64,000 nt of DNA from Paenibacillus sp. NFR01 (GTDB lineage Bacteria; Bacillota; Bacilli; Paenibacillales; Paenibacillaceae): NCBI RefSeq assembly GCF_900111565.1, contig NZ_FOIK01000001.1:1705309-1769308 (forward strand). The letters are read 5' to 3'. Every line of letters starts with the position of its first letter. Within the stretch, counting starts at the first letter, position 1. The position numbers were made by a program, and so were the translations under genes. Positions 44,079 to 53,338 of this stretch are shown here, one piece after another. The notes under the pieces were generated by a model, which saw nothing but the letters and a program-made list of their open reading frames with translations, ran no database searches and was not told the DNA's origin.

Positions 44079-45491
44079 TTATTCGCCGATCCAGTTGTGG
44101 TGGAACACGCCTTCTTTGTCTACACGCTGGAAGGTGTGCGCGCCGAAATAGTCGCGCTGCGCTTGCAGCAGGTTGGCCGGCAGGCGCTCCGTACGGTAGC
44201 TGTCGTAGTACGCCAGCGCGCTGGAGAAGCCCGGAACCGGAACCCCTTGGGCCACGGCGGCGGATACCACTTTACGCCATGCGGATTGATAGGTATCCAT
44301 GATGTTTTTGAAGAACGGATCCAGAAGCAGGTTTTTCAGTTCCGGATTGTTTTCGTAAGCATCGGTGATGTTTTGCAGGAAGCGGGAACGGATAATGCAG
44401 CCGCCGCGCCAGATTTTGGCCAGGTTGCCGTATTTCAGGTTCCAGCCGTATTCGTCGGACGCTACGCGGAGTTGGGCGAAGCCTTGGGCGTAGGACACGA
44501 TTTTACTGGCGAACAGCGCTTTGCGCACGTTCTCGATAAACTCGGCTTTGTCGCCTTGGAAAGGTTCGGCAGCCGGGCCGCTCAGCACTTTGCTGGCTTC
44601 CACGCGTTCTTCTTTCATGGCCGAGAGGAAGCGGGAGAAGACGGATTCGGTGATCATGGACAGCGGTACGCCCAGGTCGAGCGAGCTTTGGCTTGTCCAT
44701 TTGCCGGTGCCTTTTTGGCCGGCGGAGTCAAGGATCACGTCAACCATCGGTTTGCCGGTTTCTTCATCATATACCGCGAAGATATCCTTCGTGATTTCGA
44801 TCAGGTAGCTGTCCAGCTCCCCGCTGTTCCAGTCGCTGAAGATTTGATGCAGTTCTTCGGCGCCGACGCCGAGAACGTCTTTGAGCAGTTGGTAAGCTTC
44901 GCAGATCAGCTGCATGTCGCCGTATTCGATACCGTTATGCACCATTTTGACATAATGTCCGGCGCCGTCCGGTCCGATATATGTACAGCAAGGTTCGCCG
45001 TTCACTTTTGCGGAAATGGCCGTCAGGATCGGTTCAACCAGCTGATAGGCGCTTTCTTGGCCGCCAGGCATGATGGAAGGACCCTTCAGTGCGCCTTCTT
45101 CCCCGCCGGATACGCCAGTTCCGACAAAACGGAAACCGCGCTCCTCGAGGTATTTGCTGCGGCGTACCGTGTCAGGGAAATAAGCATTGCCGCCGTCGAT
45201 GATGATATCGCCTTGATCCAGGTGAGGCAGCAGCGATTCGATCGTTGCGTCGGTTGCTTTACCCGCTTGAACCATGATCAGAATTTTGCGCGGCGTTTCC
45301 AGGGATTGCACGAATTCTTCGATGGTGAACGCGCCTGTAAGGTTTTTGCCTTCCGCTTCTTTAAGAAGCTCATGTGTCTTCTCCGGGGAACGGTTGAACA
45401 CCGACACCGTAAATCCTTTGCTCTCGATGTTCAGAGCCAAGTTTTTGCCCATGACTGCCAAGCCGATAACGCCGATTTGTTGTTTAGCCAT
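44079..45491 (-). CDS. gnd: 6-phosphogluconate dehydrogenase, decarboxylating
   Basis: A 470-residue enzyme of the pentose phosphate pathway, converting 6-phosphogluconate to ribulose 5-phosphate with [22 protein letters not shown] is the Rossmann loop, FNRSPEKT suggests NADP preference, [21 protein letters not shown] and [16 protein letters not shown] carry catalytic Lys and His-Asn, and [12 protein letters not shown] and [10 protein letters not shown] close the sequence. ATG 45491 with GGAGGACCAG upstream is chosen over a start at 45557. Monocistronic. Confidence 0.96.
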   Translation of the reverse strand: MAKQQIGVIGLAVMGKNLALNIESKGFTVSVFNRSPEKTHELLKEAEGKNLTGAFTIEEFVQSLETPRKILIMVQAGKATDATIESLLPHLDQGDIIIDGGNAYFPDTVRRSKYLEERGFRFVGTGVSGGEEGALKGPSIMPGGQESAYQLVEPILTAISAKVNGEPCCTYIGPDGAGHYVKMVHNGIEYGDMQLICEAYQLLKDVLGVGAEELHQIFSDWNSGELDSYLIEITKDIFAVYDEETGKPMVDVILDSAGQKGTGKWTSQSSLDLGVPLSMITESVFSRFLSAMKEERVEASKVLSGPAAEPFQGDKAEFIENVRKALFASKIVSYAQGFAQLRVASDEYGWNLKYGNLAKIWRGGCIIRSRFLQNITDAYENNPELKNLLLDPFFKNIMDTYQSAWRKVVSAAVAQGVPVPGFSSALAYYDSYRTERLPANLLQAQRDYFGAHTFQRVDKEGVFHHNWIGE

Positions 45492-45712
45492 CTGGTCCTC
45501 CATCCTTTGCTTCCATATATTTTTGTAAAACCGATCTTCGCAGAATAAGAATACCACCCTTTGTCAGATTCAGCAAAATTATCGCTGCGATTAAGAGATC
45601 AATTTTATTGACAAAATCCCTGTGGTTTCAGGATATTGCTCACAATGACTATATTAACGTTTTTGCGGGCAGAAGTGAACCCCCTGTAATTCGCTTGGAA
45701 TTCAAAAGTTTA

Positions 45713-45741
45713 GAGCACCCCGGAACTCCGGGATGCTCTAA
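45713..45741. terminator. hairpin downstream of the 45836 gene
   Basis: AGAGCACCCCGG AACT CCGGGATGCTCT is a 12-bp stem with one mismatch. It lacks a good T-run on either strand, so it may be an attenuating or stabilising hairpin rather than a terminator. Confidence 0.35.
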
Positions 45742-45835
45742 CGAAAGCCGGGCGTATGCATTTATTTATCGGGGATCCCCGCGAAGGATCTGACAAAGCT
45801 TCGAAGCCGCCAAAGCATCAGGTTACGGGAAGTAT

Positions 45836-46432
45836 TCACCATTCCAGCAAATTCAGCTCCCAGGTCAGCGCCGTTAGCTTCGTGCGGCAATCCGCTTCCA
45901 GCCTCTTGTCCTTGCTCCGCAGCGCCTCATTCAGCCGGTCAAGCTGCTCGTCGACCTCAATCCGGCAGCGCCGGATCCGCTCTTCGCCCTCCCCGGAGTA
46001 GAACAGCTTACTGAGCTCCTGATCGGTCAGCAAAGGCCCTTTCTGATACAGCACGCGCTGCTGGTAGCCGGAAATTTCGACAAGGCGAATGACTTCGCCG
46101 AACAGAATATTTTCGATGATAATTTGGCGGTCGCGGAACCGCTTGACGACGGCGTGGCCCCGCATATCCCCGATCAGCTTCTCCATCCACTCGGAAAGCC
46201 GCGCGTCGCGGATCATATAGTCGCCCACCAGCTTGTAGCCTTCCTTGATTCGCTGAAACCGGAGTTTGACGAGCTTGCGTCCGGTACGCACCGAGATCAG
46301 AAACAGCTCCTCATTTTCGCTCCAGTAAAGGGAATAGCCATCTTTAATCAGATCCTTGATCAATTCCTGAATGTGATGTCTGTCAAATCGCAGCTCGAGA
46401 TTGCAATATTCCACTTCGTCGTTTTTGTTCAT
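45836..46432 (-). CDS. conserved hypothetical protein
   Basis: A 198-residue soluble protein, rich in charged residues (KDLIKDGYSLYWSENEELFLISVRTGRK near the start, VDEQLDRLNEALRSKDKRLEAD near the end). The C-terminal 60 residues look like a coiled coil. I recognise no domain. It is flanked by the MFS gene upstream and gnd downstream and seems to be transcribed alone, with GAGTGCC before ATG 46432. Confidence 0.65.
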   Translation of the reverse strand: MNKNDEVEYCNLELRFDRHHIQELIKDLIKDGYSLYWSENEELFLISVRTGRKLVKLRFQRIKEGYKLVGDYMIRDARLSEWMEKLIGDMRGHAVVKRFRDRQIIIENILFGEVIRLVEISGYQQRVLYQKGPLLTDQELSKLFYSGEGEERIRRCRIEVDEQLDRLNEALRSKDKRLEADCRTKLTALTWELNLLEW

Positions 46433-46697
46433 GGCACTCCCCCCTCGGGTGACCCTGCCTTTGGCAAAGCCTGCTTGGTTAAGCCCACACCTGAAAAAAA
46501 CAGACCGCCGTCCACCGTCAAAGCCTTCTGATTATACGTTCGCTTTACTCTTATTTTATACTTCAGTTTATGTAGCGGTAACTTGGTTTATTGACTATTT
46601 TTACCCGCGTTCTGCGCATTCCAAACGCCTGCTTTACGGAAAAATATGCGCTGCGCCGCCTGTCCATTCCATAAAATATTTACCGGCACAGAGGAGC

Positions 46698-47990
46698 TTA
46701 CGCCGCCCCGTGCCGTTTTTGCTTATCTCCGGTCCGCTTGACGATCAGCAGATGCAAGCCGAACAGCAGTACCATCACCGTTCCGCTGGCGATAAACGGC
46801 GCGCTGTGGCTGACCGAATCCCACAGGCGGCCGGAAAGAATCGGGCCGAATACCATCCCTGAGCCTTGCAGCGTCAGGAACAGCCCCCAGACCGTGCCCC
46901 GCTCGCCTTTCGGCACCTGCTTGGCAACAAAAGCGTTCCAAGCGGGCAGAATCAGCGCATAGCTAATGCCGACGAGCGCAACGGCGATAAAGACAAGCGG
47001 AAGCTGCCGCACCTGCGAGAAAAAGGCCAGCGAACCCGCGCCTAGCAGGAAGCCGATGTTCAGGAACGTCTTCGTGCCGATCCGGTCGACCAGCTTGCCG
47101 GCCGGGATCAGCGTCAGCACGGTGATGCCGCCGCCGGCGATCAGCAGCAGGTTAAACTGGATCGGCGTCACGTGCAGCTCATTGCGGGCAAACAGCGTCA
47201 CGACCGGCGTCATCAGTCCGATCGCGAACGCCTGCAGGAAGAGAGCCGGAAACAACCACCGGCTCACCGTCAGGGAGCCGCGGATCTGGCGGGCCGTCCG
47301 TTTGAGGCTCGCCCAGGGACTGAGCCTGCGCCCTTCCGCATGCGCCGGCTCGTTGCCGCGCACCACCGCGTGGGGCGCCTCGCTGCCGATCCGCGACGGC
47401 AGCAGCATCGAAACCGCGGTGACGAGTGCAGCACAGGCCATAAGTACCAGAAAGGCCGCGCGGTAATTTTGCCCGTCGTGGTCCATCATAAAGTTAACGA
47501 CGATCGGACCGATGCCGGTACCGGCCAGGGAGGCCATCTCCACCGCGCCCATCGCCGCGCCGCTGCTGCCGCTTTGCGTGGAGCCGGCAAGCTCCGTAAT
47601 GCCGGTCATCGTGCACGGCCACAGCGGCGAGGTGCCGATGCCGAGAATCAGGCAGGCCGCAGATAACGAAACCGGATTTTCGGCATAGATTATGATGCCT
47701 ACAGCTACAAGGATCAGCATCAGGGCCCCGGCCATTGTCCAGCGGTAACCGATGCGCTCCATCACCCAGCCGAACGGGCCGCGGAACAGGTTATCGCCGA
47801 GATACTGCAGTGCAAACGACAGGCCGACGACCGTTACCGAGAGGCCCAGATGATTTTCCATATAGACGGGCAGTAGGGCGACAAGCAAGGAACCTTTTAC
47901 GAATTCGACCAAAAAAATAATGATCCACATTTCGACAATAAACGGGGAGGCCAGGCTAATATGCATCCGCTGAGCGATTTTTCCCGACAT
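46698..47990 (-). CDS. MFS transporter
   Basis: A 430-residue major facilitator with about twelve membrane helices. The loop 2-3 signature is GDNLFRGPFGWVMERIGYR and the mirrored one is GKLVDRIGTK in the second half; a long charged loop (~200-235) separates the halves. The substrate is unknown; it resembles drug/metabolite efflux-type members. It is divergent from speA with about 90 bases between starts. Confidence 0.87.
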   Translation of the reverse strand: MSGKIAQRMHISLASPFIVEMWIIIFLVEFVKGSLLVALLPVYMENHLGLSVTVVGLSFALQYLGDNLFRGPFGWVMERIGYRWTMAGALMLILVAVGIIIYAENPVSLSAACLILGIGTSPLWPCTMTGITELAGSTQSGSSGAAMGAVEMASLAGTGIGPIVVNFMMDHDGQNYRAAFLVLMACAALVTAVSMLLPSRIGSEAPHAVVRGNEPAHAEGRRLSPWASLKRTARQIRGSLTVSRWLFPALFLQAFAIGLMTPVVTLFARNELHVTPIQFNLLLIAGGGITVLTLIPAGKLVDRIGTKTFLNIGFLLGAGSLAFFSQVRQLPLVFIAVALVGISYALILPAWNAFVAKQVPKGERGTVWGLFLTLQGSGMVFGPILSGRLWDSVSHSAPFIASGTVMVLLFGLHLLIVKRTGDKQKRHGAA

Positions 47991-48079
47991 AATATCACAT
48001 CCTAGTAATATGGTGATTGATTTGTTATACTGATGCTTGCTTGAAAAAAACTCTTCACGAAAGGTTGTGACAGCATTAA

Positions 48080-49555
48080 ATGGATCAGAATTGCACTCCC
48101 CTCTTCACCGCTCTTAAAAAGCATGCCGCCGGAAACCCTGTACAGTTTCACATTCCCGGGCATAAGAAGGGGCTAGGAACCGATGCCGAATTCCGTGAGT
48201 TTATCGGCGATAACGCTCTATCCATAGATTTGATCAATATCGCGCCGCTTGACGATCTTCATCAACCCAACGGGGTAATTCTTGAAGCGCAAAGGCTGGC
48301 CGCGAGGGCTTTCGGTGCCGACTATACGTATTTTAGCGTACAAGGCACGAGCAATGCCATCATGACAATGATCCTCTCTGTCTGCTCGGAAGGAGACAAA
48401 ATCATTGTGCCGCGCAACATTCACAAATCCGTGATGTCGGCCATTATTTTCTCCGGAGCGAAGCCTGTTTTTATCTCACCCGTACGGGATGAGAATCTTG
48501 GGATAGACCACGGCATTACCACCAGTTCGCTGGAAAAGGCGCTGAAGCGCCATCCGGATGCCAAAGGAGTCCTTGTCATCAATCCGACGTATTTCGGCGT
48601 ATGCGCCGACCTTCGTTCGATCGTCGATCTGGCCCACAGCTACGGAGTTCCCGTATTGGTGGACGAAGCACATGGAGTGCTGATTCATTTTCACGAGGAT
48701 TTGCCGGTGTCGGCTATGGAAGCCGGCGCAGACATGGCGGCAACCAGCGTTCACAAGCTGGGCGGGTCCATGACCCAAAGCTCGGTACTTAACGTTAACG
48801 CCAAAACCGGCCTTGTAAACCCGCAGCGGGTGCAAACGATCCTCAGTATGCTGACAACCACATCGACATCATATATTTTGCTGGCTTCGCTGGACACCTC
48901 CAGACGCAATCTGGCGCTGCACGGTCATGAAATGGCCGAGCGGACGATCGCCTTGTCCAACTACGCCCGCGAGCAAATCAACGCCATCGACGGCCTGTAC
49001 AGCTTCGGCCGGGAAATTATCGGCACGGAAGCGACCTACAACCTCGATCCGACCAAGCTGAACATTCACGTACGCCATCTCGGCATCACCGGTTACGAGA
49101 CCGAAAACTGGCTGCGCGACAAGTACAACATCGAAGTCGAACTTAGCGATATGTATAACATTCTTTGCCTGATTACGCCTGGGGATACCCAGGAATCGGT
49201 AGATAAGCTGATTTCAGCCATGCGCGTGCTCTCGGCGATCCACTACAGCAAAGGCGAAATTTATGAACTTAAGGTGCAGGTGCCGGAAATTCCGCAGCTC
49301 GCCTTAATCCCGCGAGACGCCTTCTATGCCGATACGCAGGTGGTACCGTTCCGCGAATCCGCAGGCTACATCATCGCCGAGTTCATTTACGTGTATCCGC
49401 CAGGGATTCCGATCCTGCTGCCGGGCGAAGTCATCACCCAGGATAATATCGATTATATCCGTGACCACGTGGAAATCGGCCTCCCGGTAAAAGGGCCCGA
49501 GGACCGCAGCATCAACTTCGTCAAAGTTGTTGTCGAAGCCAAGCCGATCTCCTGA
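48080..49555 (+). CDS. speA: arginine decarboxylase (SpeA, Orn/Lys/Arg decarboxylase family)
   Basis: A 491-residue PLP enzyme very similar to B. subtilis SpeA (490 residues). VQFHIPGHKKG, GDNALSIDLINI, FSVQGTSNAIMT, VLVDEAHGVLIHF (aspartate binding the cofactor nitrogen) and ATSVHKLGGSMTQSS (PLP-binding lysine, near residue 234) are all in place. It makes agmatine from arginine, the first step of polyamine synthesis in Bacilli. Later polyamine genes (speE, speB) are not adjacent. Start ATG 48080; a weak site GAAAGGTTG precedes it. Confidence 0.93.
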   Translation: MDQNCTPLFTALKKHAAGNPVQFHIPGHKKGLGTDAEFREFIGDNALSIDLINIAPLDDLHQPNGVILEAQRLAARAFGADYTYFSVQGTSNAIMTMILSVCSEGDKIIVPRNIHKSVMSAIIFSGAKPVFISPVRDENLGIDHGITTSSLEKALKRHPDAKGVLVINPTYFGVCADLRSIVDLAHSYGVPVLVDEAHGVLIHFHEDLPVSAMEAGADMAATSVHKLGGSMTQSSVLNVNAKTGLVNPQRVQTILSMLTTTSTSYILLASLDTSRRNLALHGHEMAERTIALSNYAREQINAIDGLYSFGREIIGTEATYNLDPTKLNIHVRHLGITGYETENWLRDKYNIEVELSDMYNILCLITPGDTQESVDKLISAMRVLSAIHYSKGEIYELKVQVPEIPQLALIPRDAFYADTQVVPFRESAGYIIAEFIYVYPPGIPILLPGEVITQDNIDYIRDHVEIGLPVKGPEDRSINFVKVVVEAKPIS

Positions 49556-49567
49556 TCGGCTTTTTTT
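49541..49567 (+). terminator. terminator overlapping the speA stop codon
   Basis: AAGCCGATC and GATCGGCTT arms (49541-49562) contain the TGA stop (49553-49555), followed by a T-run. The last codons of speA thus form the terminator stem. Confidence 0.88.
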
Positions 49568-49573
49568 ATGCAA

Positions 49574-49618
49574 TCAAAAACAGTCCCATGATCCACGGAC
49601 GTGGAGGATGGGACTGTT
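49574..49618 (-). terminator. terminator of the DUF1292 gene
   Basis: AACAGTCCCAT and ATGGGACTGTT arms; the minus strand continues TTTGATT. Confidence 0.82.
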
Positions 49619-49649
49619 TGTTTGCAGCCGGCAATAACCGGAAAAGAAT

Positions 49650-49973
49650 CTATTCTTGTTGCGCCAGAAGCTCGTTATAAGCGGCTTCTACGGCGTTCCA
49701 TTCTGCTTCGTCTTCGATATTGTAAAGCACCATTTCTTCGTTTTCTTCTTCCATGCGCAAAATAATGCCGTCCGCTTCCGGATTCTCGCGTTCGAGCAAC
49801 AGCGCGTACAATTTCTCGCCGACGTCAAACGTTTCTACCAGCACCATTTCCACATCTTCGCCCTGCTCGTTGGTCAGAGTCAGCACAAACTCCTCGTGCT
49901 CATGGTCGTGATCATGTCCGCAACCGCATGCTTCACCATGTTCATGGCCATGCTCATGTTTGTGATCGCTCAT
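49650..49973 (-). CDS. DUF1292 protein with histidine-rich N-terminus
   Basis: A 107-residue acidic protein. Residues ~28-105 match the DUF1292 (YrzB-like) pattern FVLTLTNEQGEDVEMVLVETFDVGEKLYALL...EDEAEWNAVEAAYNEL. The first 27 residues are an extra His/Asp/Glu/Cys cluster (HKHEHGHEHGEACGCGHDH), which should bind metals such as zinc or nickel. Function unknown. Monocistronic. Confidence 0.85.
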   Translation of the reverse strand: MSDHKHEHGHEHGEACGCGHDHDHEHEEFVLTLTNEQGEDVEMVLVETFDVGEKLYALLLERENPEADGIILRMEEENEEMVLYNIEDEAEWNAVEAAYNELLAQQE

Positions 49974-50077
49974 TGAAATACCTCGCTTTAAGTTGAATTA
50001 TCCTACAACAGGTATCGTAACACGGTTGCTTGGCTCAGGTCAATTTATGCAAATAAAGCGGGGGAATCCATGCTGAA

Positions 50078-50620
50078 TCAACGTGCGGTAATCACTTTAT
50101 CGGCGACCAGCGTATAGTCGCTTTTGGATGTTTTCATATAGAAACCGACATGATATTTCCCTGCGTCTTTGAAGTCATACGTAAACTCGGGCGTCGAGAA
50201 CCAAAAATCCTCTTTGGACGAACCATTGGTATCCTCGGAAATGTCCTTCGTATTGCCCGAAGGGTCGGTAACCGCTACTTTAACCGCCGCCACATCATCG
50301 GTAAGGCTGTCCACCTGGGCCAGCACCTTGATCTTCAGCTTGCCGATATTCACGTTGCCAAACACCTTACCGTCGCTGAACAATACAATTTGTACGTTCG
50401 GCTTCAAAATCGTCACTTTACCCGAGCCGTCCCAACTGACGATTCCCCCCGCTTCTCTCGCCGGGATATAAGCCTTTCCGTCCATTAAATATCCGCCGTC
50501 GGCAATTTCCTTGCCGTTGCTCCATACTCTGATTTTTTGGCTTACCGCATCCGCGTACAAAAATGAGCTGCCCATCAAGGAGAATACAGCTACACAGATC
50601 GCTATTTTTTTCCATCTCAT
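50078..50620 (-). CDS. secreted stalk-domain protein (copper amine oxidase N-terminal-like)
   Basis: A ~180-residue exported protein with signal peptide KKIAICVAVFSLMGSSFLYADA. The segment IRVWSNGKEIADGGYLMDGKAYIPAREAGGIVSWDG resembles the copper amine oxidase N-terminal (stalk) domain common in Paenibacillus surface proteins. The C-terminal half looks like a β-sandwich (VKVAVTDPSGN...GKYHVGFYMKT). No anchor is visible. ATG 50620 is used; another in-frame start lies two codons upstream. Confidence 0.7.
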   Translation of the reverse strand: MRWKKIAICVAVFSLMGSSFLYADAVSQKIRVWSNGKEIADGGYLMDGKAYIPAREAGGIVSWDGSGKVTILKPNVQIVLFSDGKVFGNVNIGKLKIKVLAQVDSLTDDVAAVKVAVTDPSGNTKDISEDTNGSSKEDFWFSTPEFTYDFKDAGKYHVGFYMKTSKSDYTLVADKVITAR

Positions 50621-50738
50621 CGCCAAAGACCCTCCAAATAATTCATGCTGTTAATATATACTACCAATGTTGCCACAAGTTGCGGCGCTTTGAAGCTAAT
50701 TTTTACAATTCTTTTCGAAACCGGATTCGGGAAAAATA

Positions 50739-50784
50739 CAAAAAAACCGGAGCCCAGCGCCTTCGAGGCGAGTGATCCGGCTTG
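50739..50784 (-). terminator. terminator downstream of the DUF3892-like gene
   Basis: AACCGGAGCC and GGATCCGGCTT-like arms frame CGCCTTCGAGGCG; the minus strand ends in GGTTTTTTTG. Confidence 0.75.
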
Positions 50785-50809
50785 TTCCGTCTATGCGATT
50801 GTAGCCCTC

Positions 50810-51082
50810 TTAGAATTGCGGCAATTCCGAGAGATTATTCGTAGGATCTCCGTCGGCGTCGCCGCGGATATGCAGCTGCCCGTCCTTGGCTTTAAACGCG
50901 TTCACTCCGGCAATCCGGCCGGCTTGAACCTCCTGAAGCGCCTGCCCGTAGTCCAGCTCCCGTCCGGCCGATGTTCTGAACCGGATCAAATCTCCGTCAT
51001 TGTTCCGCTGCGCGGCGATAAAACGTTCGCGTTCCTGCTCCATCTTCGCCATCTCTCCTTCGGTTAGGAATCCATCCTGCAT
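50810..51082 (-). CDS. DUF3892-like small protein
   Basis: A 90-residue protein whose second half, GRELDYGQALQEVQAGRIAGVNAFKAKDGQLHIRGDADGDPTNNLSELPQF in outline (residues 40-90), fits the DUF3892 pattern of a glycine-containing strand pair ending DGDxxNNLxxLP. The first 30 residues are a charged helix. Function unknown. Confidence 0.7.
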   Translation of the reverse strand: MQDGFLTEGEMAKMEQERERFIAAQRNNDGDLIRFRTSAGRELDYGQALQEVQAGRIAGVNAFKAKDGQLHIRGDADGDPTNNLSELPQF

Positions 51083-51119
51083 AGGATGGCTCCTACTTAA
51101 AAGGAATATACGCTGAAAC

Positions 51120-51569
51120 CTAGTGGGCCGTTAGCGGCTTCTGCATACGCACATGCAAAATGCCCGCGTCGTAAAACGGCGCTTCGGAGATTACTTCATA
51201 ACCCAGCTTCTTATAGAAAGGTTCCGCCTGACACTGAGCGTCGAGTATGGACGATTCCAGCCCCAGCTCCCGGGCCAGCTCTTCCATCGCCAGCAGCAGC
51301 ACCCTGCCGTATCCTTTGGTGCGGTATTCCTTGGACACGGCGATCCGCTGCATTTTGGCGGTGCCGGCTTTGTAATAAATCAGGCGCCCGGTCGCAACCG
51401 GCAAGCCGTCTTCCATCAGCAAAATGTGATGCGAGTGGTCGCCGATTACATCGTATTCGTCAATTTCTTCGGTTTCCGGCACCTTTTGCTCTTCTACAAA
51501 CACTTTTTTTCGGATATCCAGCCCCAGCTGAAGCTGTTCTTCGTTTTTTACATGCACGATTTCTGCCGC
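51120..51569 (-). CDS. GNAT family acetyltransferase (ElaA/YjcF-like)
   Basis: A ~149-residue GNAT. LQLGLDIRKKVFVEEQKVP near the start is typical of the ElaA/YjcF subgroup. VATGRLIYYKAGTAKMQRIAVSKEYRTKGYGRVLLLAMEE contains the acetyl-CoA loop, and AEPFYKKLGYEV follows. ATG 51569 and a TTG two codons upstream are both possible; GGGAGGG lies close before them. Substrate unknown. Confidence 0.85.
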   Translation of the reverse strand, partial: AAEIVHVKNEEQLQLGLDIRKKVFVEEQKVPETEEIDEYDVIGDHSHHILLMEDGLPVATGRLIYYKAGTAKMQRIAVSKEYRTKGYGRVLLLAMEELARELGLESSILDAQCQAEPFYKKLGYEVISEAPFYDAGILHVRMQKPLTAH

Positions 51570-51684
51570 CATCTGCAATAGGTCCCTCCCTGTGTTCAAC
51601 TACCATAGATGTCCTATTATACAGAAAAACCGCCGGCGCTGTACAGCGGTGCAGAACCTTAAGGCTCAGCGGCGCTCCATTTCC

Positions 51685-51897
51685 TCAGTCCAGCGAATAT
51701 ACTTCAGCCGGTATCGAACGGTCGTACACGTCGCTCATGACCGGCGACAGCGGCCCATAAGCACCGCCATCCAGACTTTTGCCCGTGCCGCGATCCCAAA
51801 TTTCCGAATCCGCCGGGGCCTCGCTTTCAGCGGAACATCCGGCAAGACTCATCAGCAGCATGCCGGCCAATCCCCGTCGTACCCATTTCTGATGCAT
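51685..51897 (-). CDS. small lipoprotein
   Basis: A 70-residue protein with lipoprotein signal (QKWVRRGLAGMLLMSLAGC, cysteine 21 in a good LAGC box). The 50-residue mature part is acidic and unstructured in look (SAESEAPADSEIWDRGTG). AGGAGGGATC precedes ATG 51897. No family recognised. Confidence 0.75.
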   Translation of the reverse strand: MHQKWVRRGLAGMLLMSLAGCSAESEAPADSEIWDRGTGKSLDGGAYGPLSPVMSDVYDRSIPAEVYSLD

Positions 51898-51986
51898 GTG
51901 ATCCCTCCTGTACTACCGATCGGTGCGGAATTGCCTGTGACAATACCATCTTTGACGAATCGGCTTTTTCCTAAACGGAGGAAAGA

Positions 51987-53078
51987 TTATACATTGATAT
52001 TCCCGACGACATGAACCAGATAGATCATGCCCCCTAGAATGCTGGCCAGCGCAAAGTACGCCACGCCGTATCTCCAGCGCGTACCTGCAGGCACATCGTA
52101 ATATTTATCGTTCTCATACAACTTGAAATGCACTTCGCAGCGGGCCTTGAGCTGAAAACCGTTATAGGTTTCAAGCTGATCGACGCCCTTAACCTCCACC
52201 TTCTCAACCAGGCACTGAACTGGAAGCGCCGCCGTGCCGCTGTAATTCAGGCTATCCCAATGAATCTCGAGGATTTGCTGCCGTTCCAGGTTAGAGTAGG
52301 TTGTAAAAGGAAGCTCCCGCCGGTGATCCGGACCCGGAATGAAGTACCCCTGCTCGCGCAGGGAATCCGCCGGAATGGTAAAGTTGAACGTAACGGAGTT
52401 GAGCTTGCTGTTTTTTCTCCGTTTGACGTACTTGCCGTACAAGTCGTAAGCAAACAATACCCAGATGATGAAAAACAGCACCGATTGCATGTAGATGATC
52501 ACTGCCAGGCCGCCAATCAAACCGACCAGCCACAGCCAGCGCGACACCGCCGTAACAATCCGGCCGCCGTCTAGCGGATGAATCGGCAGAAGATTGATCA
52601 GGTTGAGCAGAAACCCGATGTACGCCAGCGAATACAGCAGCGGGCTGTCCAGCACATACCCCAGCGCAAAGCAGGCCGCGGCGCCAAGCGAACCCAGCAG
52701 CGGGCCGCCGAAGGCCAGATAAGCCTCCTGCTTGGCGTCAAGAGGCTGCTTTTTCATCGTAATCAGCGCGCCCATGAAAGGAACGAACAACGGGGCGCTT
52801 ACCGGCAGCCCGATTCTTTTGGCGGCGATGACATGGCCCGTCTCATGAATAAGCAGCAGCAGCACGAAACCGATCGCGAACTGCCAAGGATAAATCAGGG
52901 TATAAGCCCAGATGGAGATCAGCATGGAAATGAACGGGCTGGCGATTTTGCTTAGCTTCAGCAGGGCTAAAATCGCTTTTCCCTTCACCAGCAGCATTGC
53001 CGCAACTCCGCCGAGCCACGTCCAGGTTCCCTTCTTGATATTTTTTGAGTCGCTCTGCTCTTTCCCAGCCAATCGCAT
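51987..53078 (-). CDS. M50-family site-2 protease-like membrane protein
   Basis: A ~363-residue membrane protein with six or more helices in the first 220 residues. The metal-binding motif is LLLLIHETGHVIAAKRIG and the second is NLLPIHPLDGGRIV, both conserved, so it should be an active zinc metallopeptidase cleaving within the membrane. The C-terminal ~140 residues are a soluble β-rich domain followed by one more helix, an addition not typical of the smallest members. Substrate unknown; no anti-sigma gene adjoins it. Confidence 0.87.
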   Translation of the reverse strand: MRLAGKEQSDSKNIKKGTWTWLGGVAAMLLVKGKAILALLKLSKIASPFISMLISIWAYTLIYPWQFAIGFVLLLLIHETGHVIAAKRIGLPVSAPLFVPFMGALITMKKQPLDAKQEAYLAFGGPLLGSLGAAACFALGYVLDSPLLYSLAYIGFLLNLINLLPIHPLDGGRIVTAVSRWLWLVGLIGGLAVIIYMQSVLFFIIWVLFAYDLYGKYVKRRKNSKLNSVTFNFTIPADSLREQGYFIPGPDHRRELPFTTYSNLERQQILEIHWDSLNYSGTAALPVQCLVEKVEVKGVDQLETYNGFQLKARCEVHFKLYENDKYYDVPAGTRWRYGVAYFALASILGGMIYLVHVVGNINV

Positions 53079-53165
53079 CAAACCCCTTTACCTTTAACTA
53101 ATAATCGGTTTCTACGCCCGGAGTACATGTTTCGTTTCAGCCCGTTGCCCGGAACATTCAAAATC

Positions 53166-53275
53166 CTACGGCCTTGGCAGCGCCGCTTCATCGCTATGGG
53201 ACAGCCATTCTCTGGCTTTCGCGATCAGATGCGGATAAATCTGCGGGTAGGTTACCGCAAAATGGCGCCCGGTAC
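53166..53275 (-). pseudogene. possible gene remnant
   Basis: A minus-strand frame reads STGRHFAVTYPQIYPHLIAK..., with normal-looking composition, to a TAG at 53166-53168. It is open for about 36 codons, has no start codon and meets a TGA upstream. It may be the decayed 3' end of a lost gene. I cannot name the parent. Confidence 0.3.
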
Positions 53276-53338
53276 TCCTTGATCATGCATCTCTACAATC
53301 ATCTCATTGCTTTGCATTGCTTCTCCGTTTGCCTCCTG

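Noticed and set aside
44070..45548. A 492-codon open frame antisense to gnd
   Set aside because: It is exactly complementary to the conserved gnd gene and shows no known motifs, a usual effect of GC-rich codon bias.
48080..49555. Lysine decarboxylase (cadA)
   Set aside because: Length, N-terminus and motif wording match the Bacillus SpeA arginine decarboxylase far better than CadA-type enzymes, which are over 700 residues long.
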